A stretch of 64,000 nt of DNA from UBA4416 sp044238845 (GCA_044238845.1 JBIICN010000013.1:22812-86811), one strand, 5' to 3'; positions 41,975 to 51,287 are shown, numbered from the stretch's first letter. The notes: generated from the sequence alone by a model not told the origin. Made by a program: numbers and translations.

Positions 41975-43146
41975 AAATCACTAAAATAACTTCTTACATC
42001 ATCGCGTAAGTTGTATTTACTTGCCATTACTTCACCGTAAGCGCCAGCACTTCTAATAGCAATAATATCACCACGTTTGGTTTCTGGTAATTCAACTGCT
42101 TTTCCAAAACAATCGCTGCTTTCACAAATGGGACCAACAACATCATATTTTATAATATTGTTTGATAAAGAAGTAATATTTTCAATTTTATGAAAAGCTT
42201 GGTATAACGCAGGGCGAATTAACTCTGTCATTCCTGCATCTAAAATAGCAAAGTTAGTGTTAATGCCATTTTTGATATAAAGTACTTTGCTGATTAAGTT
42301 GCCACATTGTGCTACAATGGCTCGACCTAATTCGAAATGTAATTGTTGATTTTTTCGTAATTCAATAAAATCGTTGAATACTTTAAAGTAGGCTGCAAAA
42401 TCAATGATAGATTCATTATCTGGTTCATGATAATTAATGCCAACACCACCTCCAACATTAATAATAGGTAAATCATACCCTTTGTTTAAAAAGAAAGTGT
42501 TAATCTCGTTTACACGAGTACACAGTTTTTTATAAGGACTTAAATCGGTTATTTGAGAGCCAATATGAAAATGTAAACCAATTAATTTAATATTAGGTAG
42601 TGTTTTTAGTTTTTCAATAACCGTTTCAAATTCATAAGGATTGATGCCAAACTTATTTTCTTCTAAACCAGTAGTAATATATTTGTGCGTGTGCGCGTCC
42701 ACATTAGGATTGATGCGCAAGGCAATGGATGCTGTTTTATTTTGGTTACCTGCTAATTCATTAATTACTTCTAACTCTTGCATGCTTTCACAGTTAAAAC
42801 AAAAAATGTTTTTTTCTAAAGCATAATTAATTTCGTCATCGCTTTTTCCAACGCCAGCAAATACAATTTTAGATGAATCAAATCCATTTTCAATGGCACA
42901 TTTCACTTCATTACCACTCACACAATCTGCACCAAGTCCGCTGTTTTTTATGGCATGTATAATTCTTGAATTAGCATTTGCTTTAAAAGCATAATGCACA
43001 TGATAATTGTATTTTGAGCTTTCTGCATTAACAACATCTAATGTTTTTTGCAGTAAAGCTAAGTCGTAATAATAAAACGGAGTTTTATATTGCGATATGT
43101 TTTTGATATTATTTTCTGAAATCATCTTGTTATTATTAATATCCAA
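41950..43146 (-). CDS. lysA: Diaminopimelate decarboxylase
   Basis: 398-residue PLP enzyme making L-lysine from meso-diaminopimelate. PLP-binding Lys55 is in HYAFKANANS, the HIGSQI block follows around 190, INVGGGVGINY binds the phosphate, and CESSDCFGKAVELP provides the active-site Cys from the partner subunit. The ATG at 43146 overlaps the end of lysC by 11 bp; an ATG at 43125 is also possible. The last eight residues, after about YFSDF, are encoded by a dispersed palindromic repeat, so the C-terminal VITSGAK is foreign to the family and the stop codon is supplied by the repeat. Confidence 0.93.
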   Translation of the reverse strand: MDINNNKMISENNIKNISQYKTPFYYYDLALLQKTLDVVNAESSKYNYHVHYAFKANANSRIIHAIKNSGLGADCVSGNEVKCAIENGFDSSKIVFAGVGKSDDEINYALEKNIFCFNCESMQELEVINELAGNQNKTASIALRINPNVDAHTHKYITTGLEENKFGINPYEFETVIEKLKTLPNIKLIGLHFHIGSQITDLSPYKKLCTRVNEINTFFLNKGYDLPIINVGGGVGINYHEPDNESIIDFAAYFKVFNDFIELRKNQQLHFELGRAIVAQCGNLISKVLYIKNGINTNFAILDAGMTELIRPALYQAFHKIENITSLSNNIIKYDVVGPICESSDCFGKAVELPETKRGDIIAIRSAGAYGEVMASKYNLRDDVRSYFSDFVITSGAK

Positions 43147-44452
43147 ACAATCCTTTATTTAAAGCCACTAATGCTTCTTTTTTTAATTTAGAATTTACCA
43201 AAACGCTAATATTATTTGCGCTTCCACCGTACGACACCATTCTTAATGGAATATCTTTTAAGGATTCTAAAACTTTAAAACCATAGCCAGCTTTGTCTTT
43301 AGGTAAATTACCTACGATACAAATAATAGTTTGGTTTTGTTCAATTTCAACATTTGCAAATTCTTCTAATTCTTTTTTGATTTCGTTTAAAGATTTTGTG
43401 TTATCAATGGTTAATGATACAGCAATCTCTGATGTTGTAATCATATCAATGGAAGTTTTGTAACGTTCAAAAATTTCGAATACCGCACGTAAAAAACCAT
43501 GTGCTAATAACATTCGATCACTTTTAATATTAATTGCACAAATGCCATCTTTTGCAGCTACCGCTTTAATTCCTTCTTTAGCATTTATATTTGAAATACA
43601 TGTGCCTTTTGCTTCGGGCTGCATGGTGTTTTTAAGTAAAACTGGAATATTTCTTTTTTGTGCAGGTAAGATGCAAGTAGGATGTAAAATTTTAGCGCCA
43701 AAATAAGCTAACTCGGCTGCTTCATCGAAACTTAATTCGTGAATAGGATGTGTTTTTGAAACAATACGAGGATCGTTATTATGCATGCCGTCAATATCTG
43801 TCCAAATTTGAACTTCGTTAGCTTTAATTGCTGCACCGATTATTGAAGCGGTATAATCACTTCCTCCACGTTTTAAATTATCTATTTCTCCAAAGGCATT
43901 TCTACAAATGTAGCCTTGTGTTATAAATAAATTCGTAGATGGATATTTATCTAATTCTGATTGTAAATTTTTCTCTATATAATTTAGTTGAGGCTCGTCG
44001 TTCTCATCAATCCGCATAAAATTAAGAGCAGGTAATAAAGCCGAATTAATACCTAATTCTTGTAAATGAAAATAGAATAGGGCAGTACTTAGTAATTCAC
44101 CTTGTGCCAAAATAGCTTTTTCTTCATTTACGGTAAACATATCAAGCGTAAATGCTCGTAGATAATTAAAATGGTTTTTAATTAAATCATGTCCTTTGGT
44201 TTTATAGTCAGAAGTTTTATATAGCTTTTCTACTTCTTCAACATATTTTTTCTCTAAGGCATTAATAATTTCGTTTGCTTTATCATGTTCTTTTTGATAA
44301 AGAGCATTACAGATTTCCACTAAAGTGTTCGTAGTGCCACTCATGGCCGATAAAACAACAATTTTTCTATCGCTTTTAGATATTAATTGAACCAATGCTT
44401 GCATGCGTTCAGCCGTTCCAACACTAGTTCCTCCAAATTTTAAAATATTCAT
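43136..44452 (-). CDS. lysC: Aspartate kinase
   Basis: 438-residue enzyme phosphorylating aspartate, the first step to lysine, threonine and methionine. KFGGTSVGTAERM (about 5-17) is the kinase start, LKRGGSDYTASIIGAAIKA and IWTDIDGMHNNDPRIV carry substrate and ATP contacts, and two ACT domains lie at about 295-438 (INIKSDRML..., IICIVGNLP), which sense lysine or threonine. The length suits a monofunctional enzyme rather than a kinase-dehydrogenase fusion. It overlaps lysA by 11 bp, so the two are coupled. No leader peptide or lysine riboswitch was recognised upstream. Confidence 0.94.
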   Translation of the reverse strand: MNILKFGGTSVGTAERMQALVQLISKSDRKIVVLSAMSGTTNTLVEICNALYQKEHDKANEIINALEKKYVEEVEKLYKTSDYKTKGHDLIKNHFNYLRAFTLDMFTVNEEKAILAQGELLSTALFYFHLQELGINSALLPALNFMRIDENDEPQLNYIEKNLQSELDKYPSTNLFITQGYICRNAFGEIDNLKRGGSDYTASIIGAAIKANEVQIWTDIDGMHNNDPRIVSKTHPIHELSFDEAAELAYFGAKILHPTCILPAQKRNIPVLLKNTMQPEAKGTCISNINAKEGIKAVAAKDGICAINIKSDRMLLAHGFLRAVFEIFERYKTSIDMITTSEIAVSLTIDNTKSLNEIKKELEEFANVEIEQNQTIICIVGNLPKDKAGYGFKVLESLKDIPLRMVSYGGSANNISVLVNSKLKKEALVALNKGLFGY

Positions 44453-44523
44453 TGTATATAATTTTTATTGACTGCTTTTTTTTGCAGATTTAAATGTAAT
44501 AATGTTTTATTGATTTTTTGAAT

Positions 44524-44580
44524 GTATGTGAATCAATCCCTGATTCTGGCATACGAAATTAAATATGGCTCGGGCGAGCC
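44524..44580. repeat. Two adjacent hairpins upstream of lysC
   Basis: GTATGTGAATCA ... TGATTCTGGCATAC (44524-44554) folds on itself with a small internal mismatch, and GGCTCGGGCGAGCC (44567-44580) is GC-rich and self-complementary. They lie between the lysC start and the next gene's terminator. They look like small dispersed palindromes rather than regulatory elements. Confidence 0.35.
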
Positions 44581-44660
44581 TTACGTTTACACTTAGATTT
44601 TATGTAAAGTTTGTTTTTCATTTAATCTGCTGCAAATAAATACATTAAATTTTAAATCAC

Positions 44661-44695
44661 AAAAAAAACGTCTCGAAATTTTCGAGACGTTTTAA
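44661..44695 (-). terminator. Intrinsic terminator of the GEVED/T9SS gene
   Basis: 11-bp perfect stem AACGTCTCGAA (44667-44677) / TTCGAGACGTT (44681-44691) with an A run on its left, which is a U tract on the transcribed strand. It lies 21 bp after the stop of the gene at 44712. Confidence 0.9.
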
Positions 44696-44711
44696 ACAAA
44701 GTGAAATTAGT

Positions 44712-47375
44712 TTATTGTTTTAGAACTTTGTATGTTCTCACAGCATCTTTAGTTTCTAGTTTTAAATAGTAAATTCCTTCAGCTAAATGAGAAATATTAA
44801 TTGATTTAGTGATAATACCATTACCAGAAATTGCCTCATTAAAAACTAATTTTCCATCAATTGACGTAATGGTTAAAATTCCATTTACATCTGAGTTACT
44901 ATTTAATTCAACTTTAAAAACACCAGAACTTGGATTTGGGTATACGTTAATTCCGAAGTCTTCCAATGATAATTCATTTATATTAACGCATGCGCTAACT
45001 ATCAAAGTGTCTTTTGCAGCATTGGAGCAACCGTTTGCACCTACAATATTATAAAGTATAATATGATTTCCTTGACCTGCTTGACTTGGGTTAAATGATG
45101 TGTTAGTTACTCCAGCACCAATGTATGTTCCATTGGCTGGAACACCTTCAACTAATGATCTGATGATGTTTTCCGTTACACAGTATGAGTGTGTTCCGAC
45201 AAATACTAATGAAACTGTTGGTAAAGGTTTAGACGTAATATTAATGATGTCAGATTTTACACAGCCAATTGAATTTGTTACTACAACTGAGTAAGTTCCC
45301 ACATTTCCTACTGAAATAGATGAAGCGGTTGAACCAGTGCTCCATAAATAGCTATTACTCGCACCTGCGCCAGCATATAAATTGATAGTTTTGCCTTGAC
45401 AGAAAGCAGTATCAGGCCCTAGAGTTACAATTGGAGATTGACCTAAAGTTACTAAAACAGTGTCTGAGTTGGAACAACCATTTGAGTTCGTTGCTCTTAC
45501 CCAATATTTACCTGGAGTTATTATATTTAAATTTGAGTTAACTGAATTGTTACTCCATAAATAACTATTTGCAGTGGTATTAGCATTTATAATAACAGGT
45601 AAGTTACAAAATAAAGAGTCGTTTCCTAAATTTGGTGTAGGTGTTGGTTTAACAAAAATTTGAATTGTATCATAGGTCATACATCCACCAACAGTCCCTT
45701 CAACGGTATATGTTCTCGTGGTAGACACATTTGCTATCGGATTAGCAATATTAGTAGCTGATAATTCAATTGCTGGCGACCATGAATAAGTAATAGTTGC
45801 TGGTTGAATAAAGTAAGTATTAGGTCTTTGAGATAAATTTCCGTTTGGAGTTGTAGAAGAGCAGATTGTTGGATCAGAATCTGCATAATCATAAACAGAC
45901 GATGAAAATGCAGTAGAAGATTGCAGAACAGAAGCATTTCCTCCAGTTGGACCTATATCATTATTATTAAAGCAGTTTTCAATAATAATATTTGAGACGC
46001 CGTCCCAAACATAAGGCGTGATAAATGTATGAGTATTAATTCCTAAAACGGGTGCATAGGAAGAAGATGAAAAATATGATGTAAACCCTGCAGTTTGTAT
46101 GGTTGTTAAAGACGATAATGTTGTTGTTGCTATAGAAATATTGTAATTAATAAGTGGTACCACGGTATTTAAATTTGCTACATTAAAATTAATCCCATTT
46201 ATATTTCCTGCAACAATACCTGCAGCTGTTAATTCAGACGCTAAATATAAAAATTGATGTTTAGCACCACCAAAATAATGTCCATATGGAGTTGGGTATG
46301 AAGATCCACCATTTTGAATAGTACCTGTACCAACTTGTTTTGATGTACTATAAGAAGTATTTAATTGAACAGGAATCCCTAAACACACGCTATCATTTGG
46401 CAAAATGCTTTTGCCGAAAACAGGATTTCTGGTAATTGTTAAATTAGTTGTATCATTTAATGCAGTGCCATCACCAACTACCGTTGAAAAGGCTTTTAAT
46501 TTATAAGTTCCAATATTTGTTAAACTATAATTTGTACTTAAAGTGAAATTTTGAGTGGCATTAGCCGCTAATGTTCCTGAGGTTAAGGCAAGTGTATACG
46601 TAGAAGCATTCGGCCCAGTGCTATTAACAGTTAAGGTAGTTTGATTAATACTAAAGTCAGCAGTTAATGTGCCATAATTTTTTAAGGTTGCAATTATGGT
46701 GTCTGACGTATAACAAATTTTTGAAGATAATGGTTTTACAAATGCGCTTATTCCTAAATCTAATGGACTAGGAGCAACAATGGTTACATTATAGTCTTCT
46801 ACTTCTCCCCACGACGGATTTGTGCATGGACCAGGGGCAGTACTCGATTCTGTTTCAATAATACGCATACGAGTTGTTCCCGGTAAAGCAGTCATTGGAA
46901 TGGTCACGCCTCCAGAAAGAGATACAGAGGTCCCCGCCACAGCAAATGCAGTATATGCAGATATAACAATAGTTTCTCCTGGATCAGTAAATACTCCATT
47001 TTGGTTATAATCAATCCAAACTCCAATTCTTCCGCTATACCCAAGTGTTCCACACATACCAACTGTTACAGAAAGAGGATAATTTGAACCTTGAAATACA
47101 ACTGGTGCCGGAATATTTGTATAATTACTATACATATTTTTTATTGAACCTGGACCTCCTAATGAATTACAAGAACTTGTATTATTTAATGAACCAAAAG
47201 TTACATTAAAGATATCATCATCATCAGCATCAGTAGCTGCTGCAGTACAATAAGATTGACTAACCCCAATGTTTGAAGCAAAAACAATAACAAACAATAA
47301 TAAAAAATTTTTGTTTTTTTTGAAGAAGCTTGTAAAGAATGGCTTTTTTAATTTAATAGAGTAATTATTTTCCAT
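44712..47375 (-). CDS. Secreted GEVED-domain protein with T9SS type A sorting tail
   Basis: 887 residues from the ATG at 47375. An ATG-less extension to 47465 is open, but starting at 47375 puts a signal peptide (FLLLFVIVFASNIGVSQ) at 24-40 after a basic stretch. The GEVED domain, with IDYNQNGVFTDPGE and WGEVEDYNV at 189-197, is followed by a CARDB-like segment, a region with many Ser/Thr, several PKD/Ig-like repeats (ANSYLWSNNSV, SNSYLWSTGSTASSI) and a type A tail starting NVYPNPSSGVFKVELNS and ending in KVLKQ. It is probably a surface adhesin or protease-associated protein exported by the gldKLMN machinery. Promoter -7 box at 47419-47426. Confidence 0.9.
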   Translation of the reverse strand: MENNYSIKLKKPFFTSFFKKNKNFLLLFVIVFASNIGVSQSYCTAAATDADDDDIFNVTFGSLNNTSSCNSLGGPGSIKNMYSNYTNIPAPVVFQGSNYPLSVTVGMCGTLGYSGRIGVWIDYNQNGVFTDPGETIVISAYTAFAVAGTSVSLSGGVTIPMTALPGTTRMRIIETESSTAPGPCTNPSWGEVEDYNVTIVAPSPLDLGISAFVKPLSSKICYTSDTIIATLKNYGTLTADFSINQTTLTVNSTGPNASTYTLALTSGTLAANATQNFTLSTNYSLTNIGTYKLKAFSTVVGDGTALNDTTNLTITRNPVFGKSILPNDSVCLGIPVQLNTSYSTSKQVGTGTIQNGGSSYPTPYGHYFGGAKHQFLYLASELTAAGIVAGNINGINFNVANLNTVVPLINYNISIATTTLSSLTTIQTAGFTSYFSSSSYAPVLGINTHTFITPYVWDGVSNIIIENCFNNNDIGPTGGNASVLQSSTAFSSSVYDYADSDPTICSSTTPNGNLSQRPNTYFIQPATITYSWSPAIELSATNIANPIANVSTTRTYTVEGTVGGCMTYDTIQIFVKPTPTPNLGNDSLFCNLPVIINANTTANSYLWSNNSVNSNLNIITPGKYWVRATNSNGCSNSDTVLVTLGQSPIVTLGPDTAFCQGKTINLYAGAGASNSYLWSTGSTASSISVGNVGTYSVVVTNSIGCVKSDIINITSKPLPTVSLVFVGTHSYCVTENIIRSLVEGVPANGTYIGAGVTNTSFNPSQAGQGNHIILYNIVGANGCSNAAKDTLIVSACVNINELSLEDFGINVYPNPSSGVFKVELNSNSDVNGILTITSIDGKLVFNEAISGNGIITKSINISHLAEGIYYLKLETKDAVRTYKVLKQ

Positions 47376-47418
47376 TTTGTTACTTTTTAGTAATCTTATA
47401 AAAAGATATTGTTTAGTA

Positions 47419-47426
47419 CAAAAATA
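47419..47426 (-). promoter_or_regulatory. -7 box of the GEVED/T9SS gene
   Basis: The reverse strand reads TATTTTTG, an exact TAnnTTTG match, 43 bp before the ATG at 47375. No good -33 element was found 19 bp further up. Confidence 0.45.
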
Positions 47427-47525
47427 TAACATAATTTTTTGAAATCCTATAAAATTGGTTAACAAAAATGCATAATCCCAGATTAAATATCTCTATTCTT
47501 ACATTCTTATTTGTACTTTTACAAC

Positions 47526-47786
47526 ATGAATTCTTTACTTATTTTATTCTTAAATTTAGGAGGAGGCGAAGTTGTATTAATTTTGCTTGTTATTTTGTTA
47601 ATGTTTGGAGGAAAAGGTGTTCCAAATATCGCAAGAGCTCTAGGTAAAGGTATTCGCGAGTTTAAGGATGCCGCCAATGGTATTCAAAAAGATGTGATGC
47701 AAGGAACCGGTGGTATTACTAATACTATTCAAGAGCACATACAGGAAGTAAAAAAGGAAGTAGATACACTTTCTGATAATAAATAA
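47526..47786 (+). CDS. tatA: Twin-arginine translocase subunit TatA/TatE
   Basis: 86 residues from the ATG at 47526 (a TTG at 47511 would add five). One transmembrane helix (about 4-26), GGKGVPNIARALGKGIREFKDA (amphipathic helix, about 27-48) and a charged tail are typical of TatA. TatA forms the pore of the Tat system that exports folded proteins, but no tatC is seen in the window. It is the first gene of a five-gene run with four peptidyl-prolyl isomerases, divergent from the GEVED gene. Confidence 0.92.
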   Translation: MNSLLILFLNLGGGEVVLILLVILLMFGGKGVPNIARALGKGIREFKDAANGIQKDVMQGTGGITNTIQEHIQEVKKEVDTLSDNK

Positions 47787-47793
47787 ATTACCG

Positions 47794-48360
47794 ATGTTTT
47801 TTAATTTTAGTACAAGTAATCATTTGTTAAGTTTATTAATAGGTGTGTTTATATTATTCATTGGTTGTAATCCTTCCAACGAAAATCAAGACAAAAACAC
47901 ATTTAATCACGAGAAAGTGAAACAGCAGTTTGTAAAGGCAAATCAACAAGTTGTTATAAAAGAAAATGATGAGATGGATTATTATCAAAAAACTCATAAA
48001 ATGTCTTTTATTAAAACTTCAGGAGGAATTCGTTATTTTGTTTATGATGCCTCTATGAAAGGAGATTCTATAAAAAATGACGACGTTATTAAAATGAATT
48101 ATACGGTTTCTTTATTAGACGGAACGGAGTGTTATTCTTCTAAAGTAGATGGTGCTAAAGAGTTTACTGTAGGTATGGAAAATATTGAAGATGGTATTCA
48201 TAAAGCAGTTTTGTTTTTAAAAGAGGGTGATAAAGCATTAATTTTAATTCCATCTCATTTAGCGCACGGGCTCTTGGGAGATTCAAAAAAAATACCACCT
48301 CAATCTCCAATATTGTATGATGTGGAAATTCTTTCTGTTAAAAAAAATCAGTTGAATTAA
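47794..48360 (+). CDS. FKBP-type peptidyl-prolyl isomerase lipoprotein (GldI-like)
   Basis: 188-residue lipoprotein: hydrophobic signal and lipobox LFIGC (residues 22-26), then an FKBP domain from about 78 with VIKMNYTVSLLDGTECYSS, VGMENIEDGIHKAVLFLKEGDKA, LIPSHLAHG and PPQSPILYDVEIL. The usual HYTG and FDSS motifs are altered (NYTV, CYSS), so catalytic strength is uncertain and a chaperone role is possible. GldI of Flavobacterium is a lipoprotein FKBP needed for gliding, and this protein has the same build. It starts 7 bp after tatA and ends 1 bp before the next FKBP gene. Confidence 0.85.
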   Translation: MFFNFSTSNHLLSLLIGVFILFIGCNPSNENQDKNTFNHEKVKQQFVKANQQVVIKENDEMDYYQKTHKMSFIKTSGGIRYFVYDASMKGDSIKNDDVIKMNYTVSLLDGTECYSSKVDGAKEFTVGMENIEDGIHKAVLFLKEGDKALILIPSHLAHGLLGDSKKIPPQSPILYDVEILSVKKNQLN

Positions 48361-48361
48361 A

Positions 48362-49243
48362 ATGGTAGGTCGATTTTTAGCATTACTATTAATTATACTA
48401 TTAAGTTTTTCTTGTAAAAGAAGTGAGCAGTTTAATGGTTACACAAGAGATAGTAATGGCTTTTATTATAAATTGCTGTTTATTGGAGATGGAAATGAAA
48501 GCCCATTAAAAGAAAGTGTTGTAGTTGTAGAAGCGGTTATGAAAACGCAATCTGATTCGGTGTTTTGGGATACGAAACACGACGCCGCTAATGGTTTATT
48601 TATTAAATTAAATTCAGACAATATTTCAGGTTCTTGTAATTCATATTTTGTAAAAATGGTCGAAGGTGATAGCGCCTCTTTTTTAATAAAACCATCTGTA
48701 CTTTTCAGAGATTACTTTGATACAATAGTTCCTAATTTTTGTAAGCAAGATACTTTGGTACGATTAGATGTAAAATTGTTACAAATAATGTCTGAAGCAG
48801 AGTTCGAGGCTCTTAAAAAAAATGCTAAGGGTGTGGATAATGAAGAGGATAATGAATTATTTGAATTGCAAATGATTGACTGTTATTTGACGGAAAATTA
48901 TAAATTTGTAAAGTCAGATGAAAATGGCATTTATATACTCCATAAAACTAGCACCAATTTAGAAAAAGTTACTGCCGGAAAAAGAGTTAAAGTAGCCTAT
49001 AAAGGCACATTTATAGATGGGAAACCAGTTGATAAAGTAGAACAAACTATTGAATTTATTTATGGAACACCCGATCAAATCATTAAAGGGTTAAATATTG
49101 TTATTGGTTCGCTAAAAAAAGGAGAAACTACAAAAATAATAGTACCTTCGCGACTGGCTTTTGGCGAATTAGGAAGTAGTAATGGATCTATTCCTCCTTA
49201 TACACCTCTAGTCTATAATATTAAAATAATAGATATAAAATAA
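48362..49243 (+). CDS. Double FKBP-like lipoprotein with degenerate active site
   Basis: 293-residue lipoprotein, lipobox SFSC (about 15-18). Two FKBP-like units are visible: an N-terminal one at about 28-150 (DSVFWDTKHDAANG, FVKMVEGDSASFLI, VRLDVKLLQIM) and a C-terminal one at about 195-293 (RVKVAYKGTFIDGK, GLNIVIGSLKKGETTKIIVPSRLAFGELG in part, IPPYTPLVYNIKIID). In the C-terminal unit HYTG reads AYKG and the FDSS box reads VDKV, so proline isomerase activity may be lost. It sits between two other FKBP genes and shares the two-unit plan with the one downstream. Confidence 0.82.
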   Translation: MVGRFLALLLIILLSFSCKRSEQFNGYTRDSNGFYYKLLFIGDGNESPLKESVVVVEAVMKTQSDSVFWDTKHDAANGLFIKLNSDNISGSCNSYFVKMVEGDSASFLIKPSVLFRDYFDTIVPNFCKQDTLVRLDVKLLQIMSEAEFEALKKNAKGVDNEEDNELFELQMIDCYLTENYKFVKSDENGIYILHKTSTNLEKVTAGKRVKVAYKGTFIDGKPVDKVEQTIEFIYGTPDQIIKGLNIVIGSLKKGETTKIIVPSRLAFGELGSSNGSIPPYTPLVYNIKIIDIK

Positions 49244-49248
49244 AAAAA

Positions 49249-50175
49249 ATGAACAAAATCACTATGTTATTAGGTTCTGCGCTTTTAGTAGGACTTGCTT
49301 CTTGTAACAAATCCGAGTTTGAAGGATTTACTAAAGCTGAAAACGGATTACATTACCAATTTTTTACTCAAGACGAGGCTGGCGTTAAAGCTGCCGAAGG
49401 AGATGGAGTAAGTATGAGCATTGTTTATGCTTTAAAACGCCAACCAAAAGATTCTATTTTATTTGATTCAAAATTAAATTCAGATGATGGGTCAGGTGTT
49501 ATTCGTTATATATTACCTAAATCTTCTTTTACAGGAAGTTTAGAAGATGCTATTGGAATGATGGCTAAAAATGATAGCGCTGCTTTTATTATTAGTGCAG
49601 ATTCTTTCTTTTTAAGAACTAATAGAATGCAAGCATTGCCTCCGTTTGTTAAGCCAGGAGATAAGTTACAAGTAACTATTAAAATGGTAGAAATTAAAAC
49701 TAAAAAAGAGTTAGATGAAAATCAAAAAAAGCAAGATGCAGAAATTGCTAAATTATCTGAACAAGAAAAGCCTAAATTAGATGCCTATTTAACTGCCAAT
49801 AAAATTACAAATGCTCCAACAGCTAGTGGATTAATTTTTATTGAAACACAAAAAGGTAAAGGAGGAGCTCATCCTTCTGCTTCTGATGAGGTTACTGTTC
49901 ATTATACTGGAATGTTGTTGGATGGAACTAAATTTGATAGCTCTGTTGATAGAGGTGAGCCTGCTAAATTCCCATTAAATAGAGTGATTCCAGGTTGGAC
50001 GGAAGGAATTCAATTGATGACTAAAGGAAGTAAAGCAAAATTAATTATGCCTTCAGCTTTAGGATATGGATCAACAGGTGCAGGTGCGCAAATACCTCCT
50101 TTTTCTTCTCTTGTTTTTGAAGTTGAATTAATTGATTTCAAAGCTGCGGCTCCACAACAAATGCCTGGACAATAA
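49249..50175 (+). CDS. FKBP-type peptidyl-prolyl isomerase lipoprotein, two-domain
   Basis: 308-residue lipoprotein (lipobox LASC, about 16-19). The N-terminal FKBP-like unit (about 27-150, ending LQVTIKMVEIK) resembles that of the preceding gene and lacks the catalytic pattern. A charged helical linker (150-178) leads to a complete FKBP domain at about 185-295: VTVHYTGMLLDGTKFDSSVDRGEP (in part), VIPGWTEGIQLM, KLIMPSALGYG and IPPFSSLVFEVELIDF. The second domain has all usual FKBP residues, so it should be an active isomerase, likely periplasmic, membrane-attached. Confidence 0.92.
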   Translation: MNKITMLLGSALLVGLASCNKSEFEGFTKAENGLHYQFFTQDEAGVKAAEGDGVSMSIVYALKRQPKDSILFDSKLNSDDGSGVIRYILPKSSFTGSLEDAIGMMAKNDSAAFIISADSFFLRTNRMQALPPFVKPGDKLQVTIKMVEIKTKKELDENQKKQDAEIAKLSEQEKPKLDAYLTANKITNAPTASGLIFIETQKGKGGAHPSASDEVTVHYTGMLLDGTKFDSSVDRGEPAKFPLNRVIPGWTEGIQLMTKGSKAKLIMPSALGYGSTGAGAQIPPFSSLVFEVELIDFKAAAPQQMPGQ

Positions 50176-50204
50176 TAGTTTTAATTAGCTAAACAGTTAT
50201 AAAA

Positions 50205-51269
50205 ATGAAAAAAATAATTTTAGCATCTTTGTTTGCCCTTGTATCAATAGGATTGTTAGCAAATGCAGATAAACCTAAAAAACCAAAAAAAGTAAAATTA
50301 ACTAAAATGGATAAAGAATTTTTAAGTAAACAACCAGATGGCATGTATGCCAAATTTGAAACATCAAAAGGCGATATTTACTGCTTATTAGAATTTAAAA
50401 AAACTCCTATGACGGTTGCTAATTTTGTTGGATTAGCCGAAGGAACTATTAAGAATACTGCAAAAGCCGAAGGTGTTGCATATTATGATAGTTTAAAATT
50501 CCACCGTGTAATTCCTAATTTCATGATTCAAGGTGGCTGCCCACTTGGAACAGGAACTGGAGATCCAGGTTATAAATTTGGAGATGAGTTTGATGAAACA
50601 TTAAAACATACTGGTCCTGGTATTTTATCAATGGCAAATGCTGGTCCCGGTACAAATGGTTCTCAGTTCTTCATAACTCACGTTAAGACTGAGTGGTTAG
50701 ATGGAAAGCATACTGTATTTGGTCATGTTGTTCAAGGTCAATCCGTGGTTGATTCAATCAAAGGAAATGACTTATTAAAACACTTAGTTATTTTACGTAA
50801 AGGTAAAGAAGCTGAAGCATTTGATGCGGCTAAAGTATTTGAATTTGAAAAAGCAAATTACGCAACAAAGGCTGAAGCAAAAGCTAAAGCTGAACAAGAA
50901 AAAATGGACAAAACTTTAAACGAAACATATGGTGGAGCTAAAACTACTGCTAGTGGTTTACGTTATATTATTGAAAAAGAAGGTGAAGGTGAAAGTCCAA
51001 AAGCAACTAGTAGCGTAACTGTTCACTATACAGGTTATTTATTAAACGGTAGTAAATTTGATAGTTCTGTAGATAGAGGTCAACCAGCTACATTTGGCTT
51101 AAATCAAGTAATTCCAGGTTGGACAGAAGGTTTACAATTATTAAAACCAGGTGGAAAAGCTAAATTAATTATTCCTGCTAACTTAGGTTACGGAGCAAAT
51201 GGATATCCTCCAGTTATTCCTCCAAACTCGTGGTTAGTGTTTGATGTAGAATTAATCAAAGTAAACTAA
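50205..51269 (+). CDS. Cyclophilin-FKBP fusion peptidyl-prolyl isomerase
   Basis: 354 residues: signal peptide (KKIILASLFALVSIGLLANA), a cyclophilin domain at about 45-215 (FETSKGDIYCLLE, FHRVIPNFMIQGGCP, FGDEF, SMANAGPGTNGSQFFIT, HTVFGHVVQG), a charged helical linker (215-250) and a full FKBP domain at about 255-354 (VTVHYTGYLLNGSKFDSSVDRG in part, IPGWTEGLQLL, NLGYGANGYPPVIPPNSWL). Both catalytic centres look intact (Arg and Phe/Gln of the cyclophilin, Tyr/Asp/Trp/Phe pattern of FKBP). It is the last of four isomerase genes and ends with a terminator at 51288. It is probably a periplasmic folding factor for exported proteins. Confidence 0.93.
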   Translation: MKKIILASLFALVSIGLLANADKPKKPKKVKLTKMDKEFLSKQPDGMYAKFETSKGDIYCLLEFKKTPMTVANFVGLAEGTIKNTAKAEGVAYYDSLKFHRVIPNFMIQGGCPLGTGTGDPGYKFGDEFDETLKHTGPGILSMANAGPGTNGSQFFITHVKTEWLDGKHTVFGHVVQGQSVVDSIKGNDLLKHLVILRKGKEAEAFDAAKVFEFEKANYATKAEAKAKAEQEKMDKTLNETYGGAKTTASGLRYIIEKEGEGESPKATSSVTVHYTGYLLNGSKFDSSVDRGQPATFGLNQVIPGWTEGLQLLKPGGKAKLIIPANLGYGANGYPPVIPPNSWLVFDVELIKVN

Positions 51270-51287
51270 GATAAGATTCAAATAATT

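Noticed and set aside
44453..44660. Lysine riboswitch or leader peptide upstream of lysC
   Set aside because: Only two small hairpins are seen; there is no extended conserved aptamer-like structure and no lysine-rich short ORF.
47376..47465. Longer start for the GEVED/T9SS protein
   Set aside because: The extra 30 residues would place a non-signal sequence before a good signal peptide and would cover the -7 box; the ATG at 47375 is preferred.
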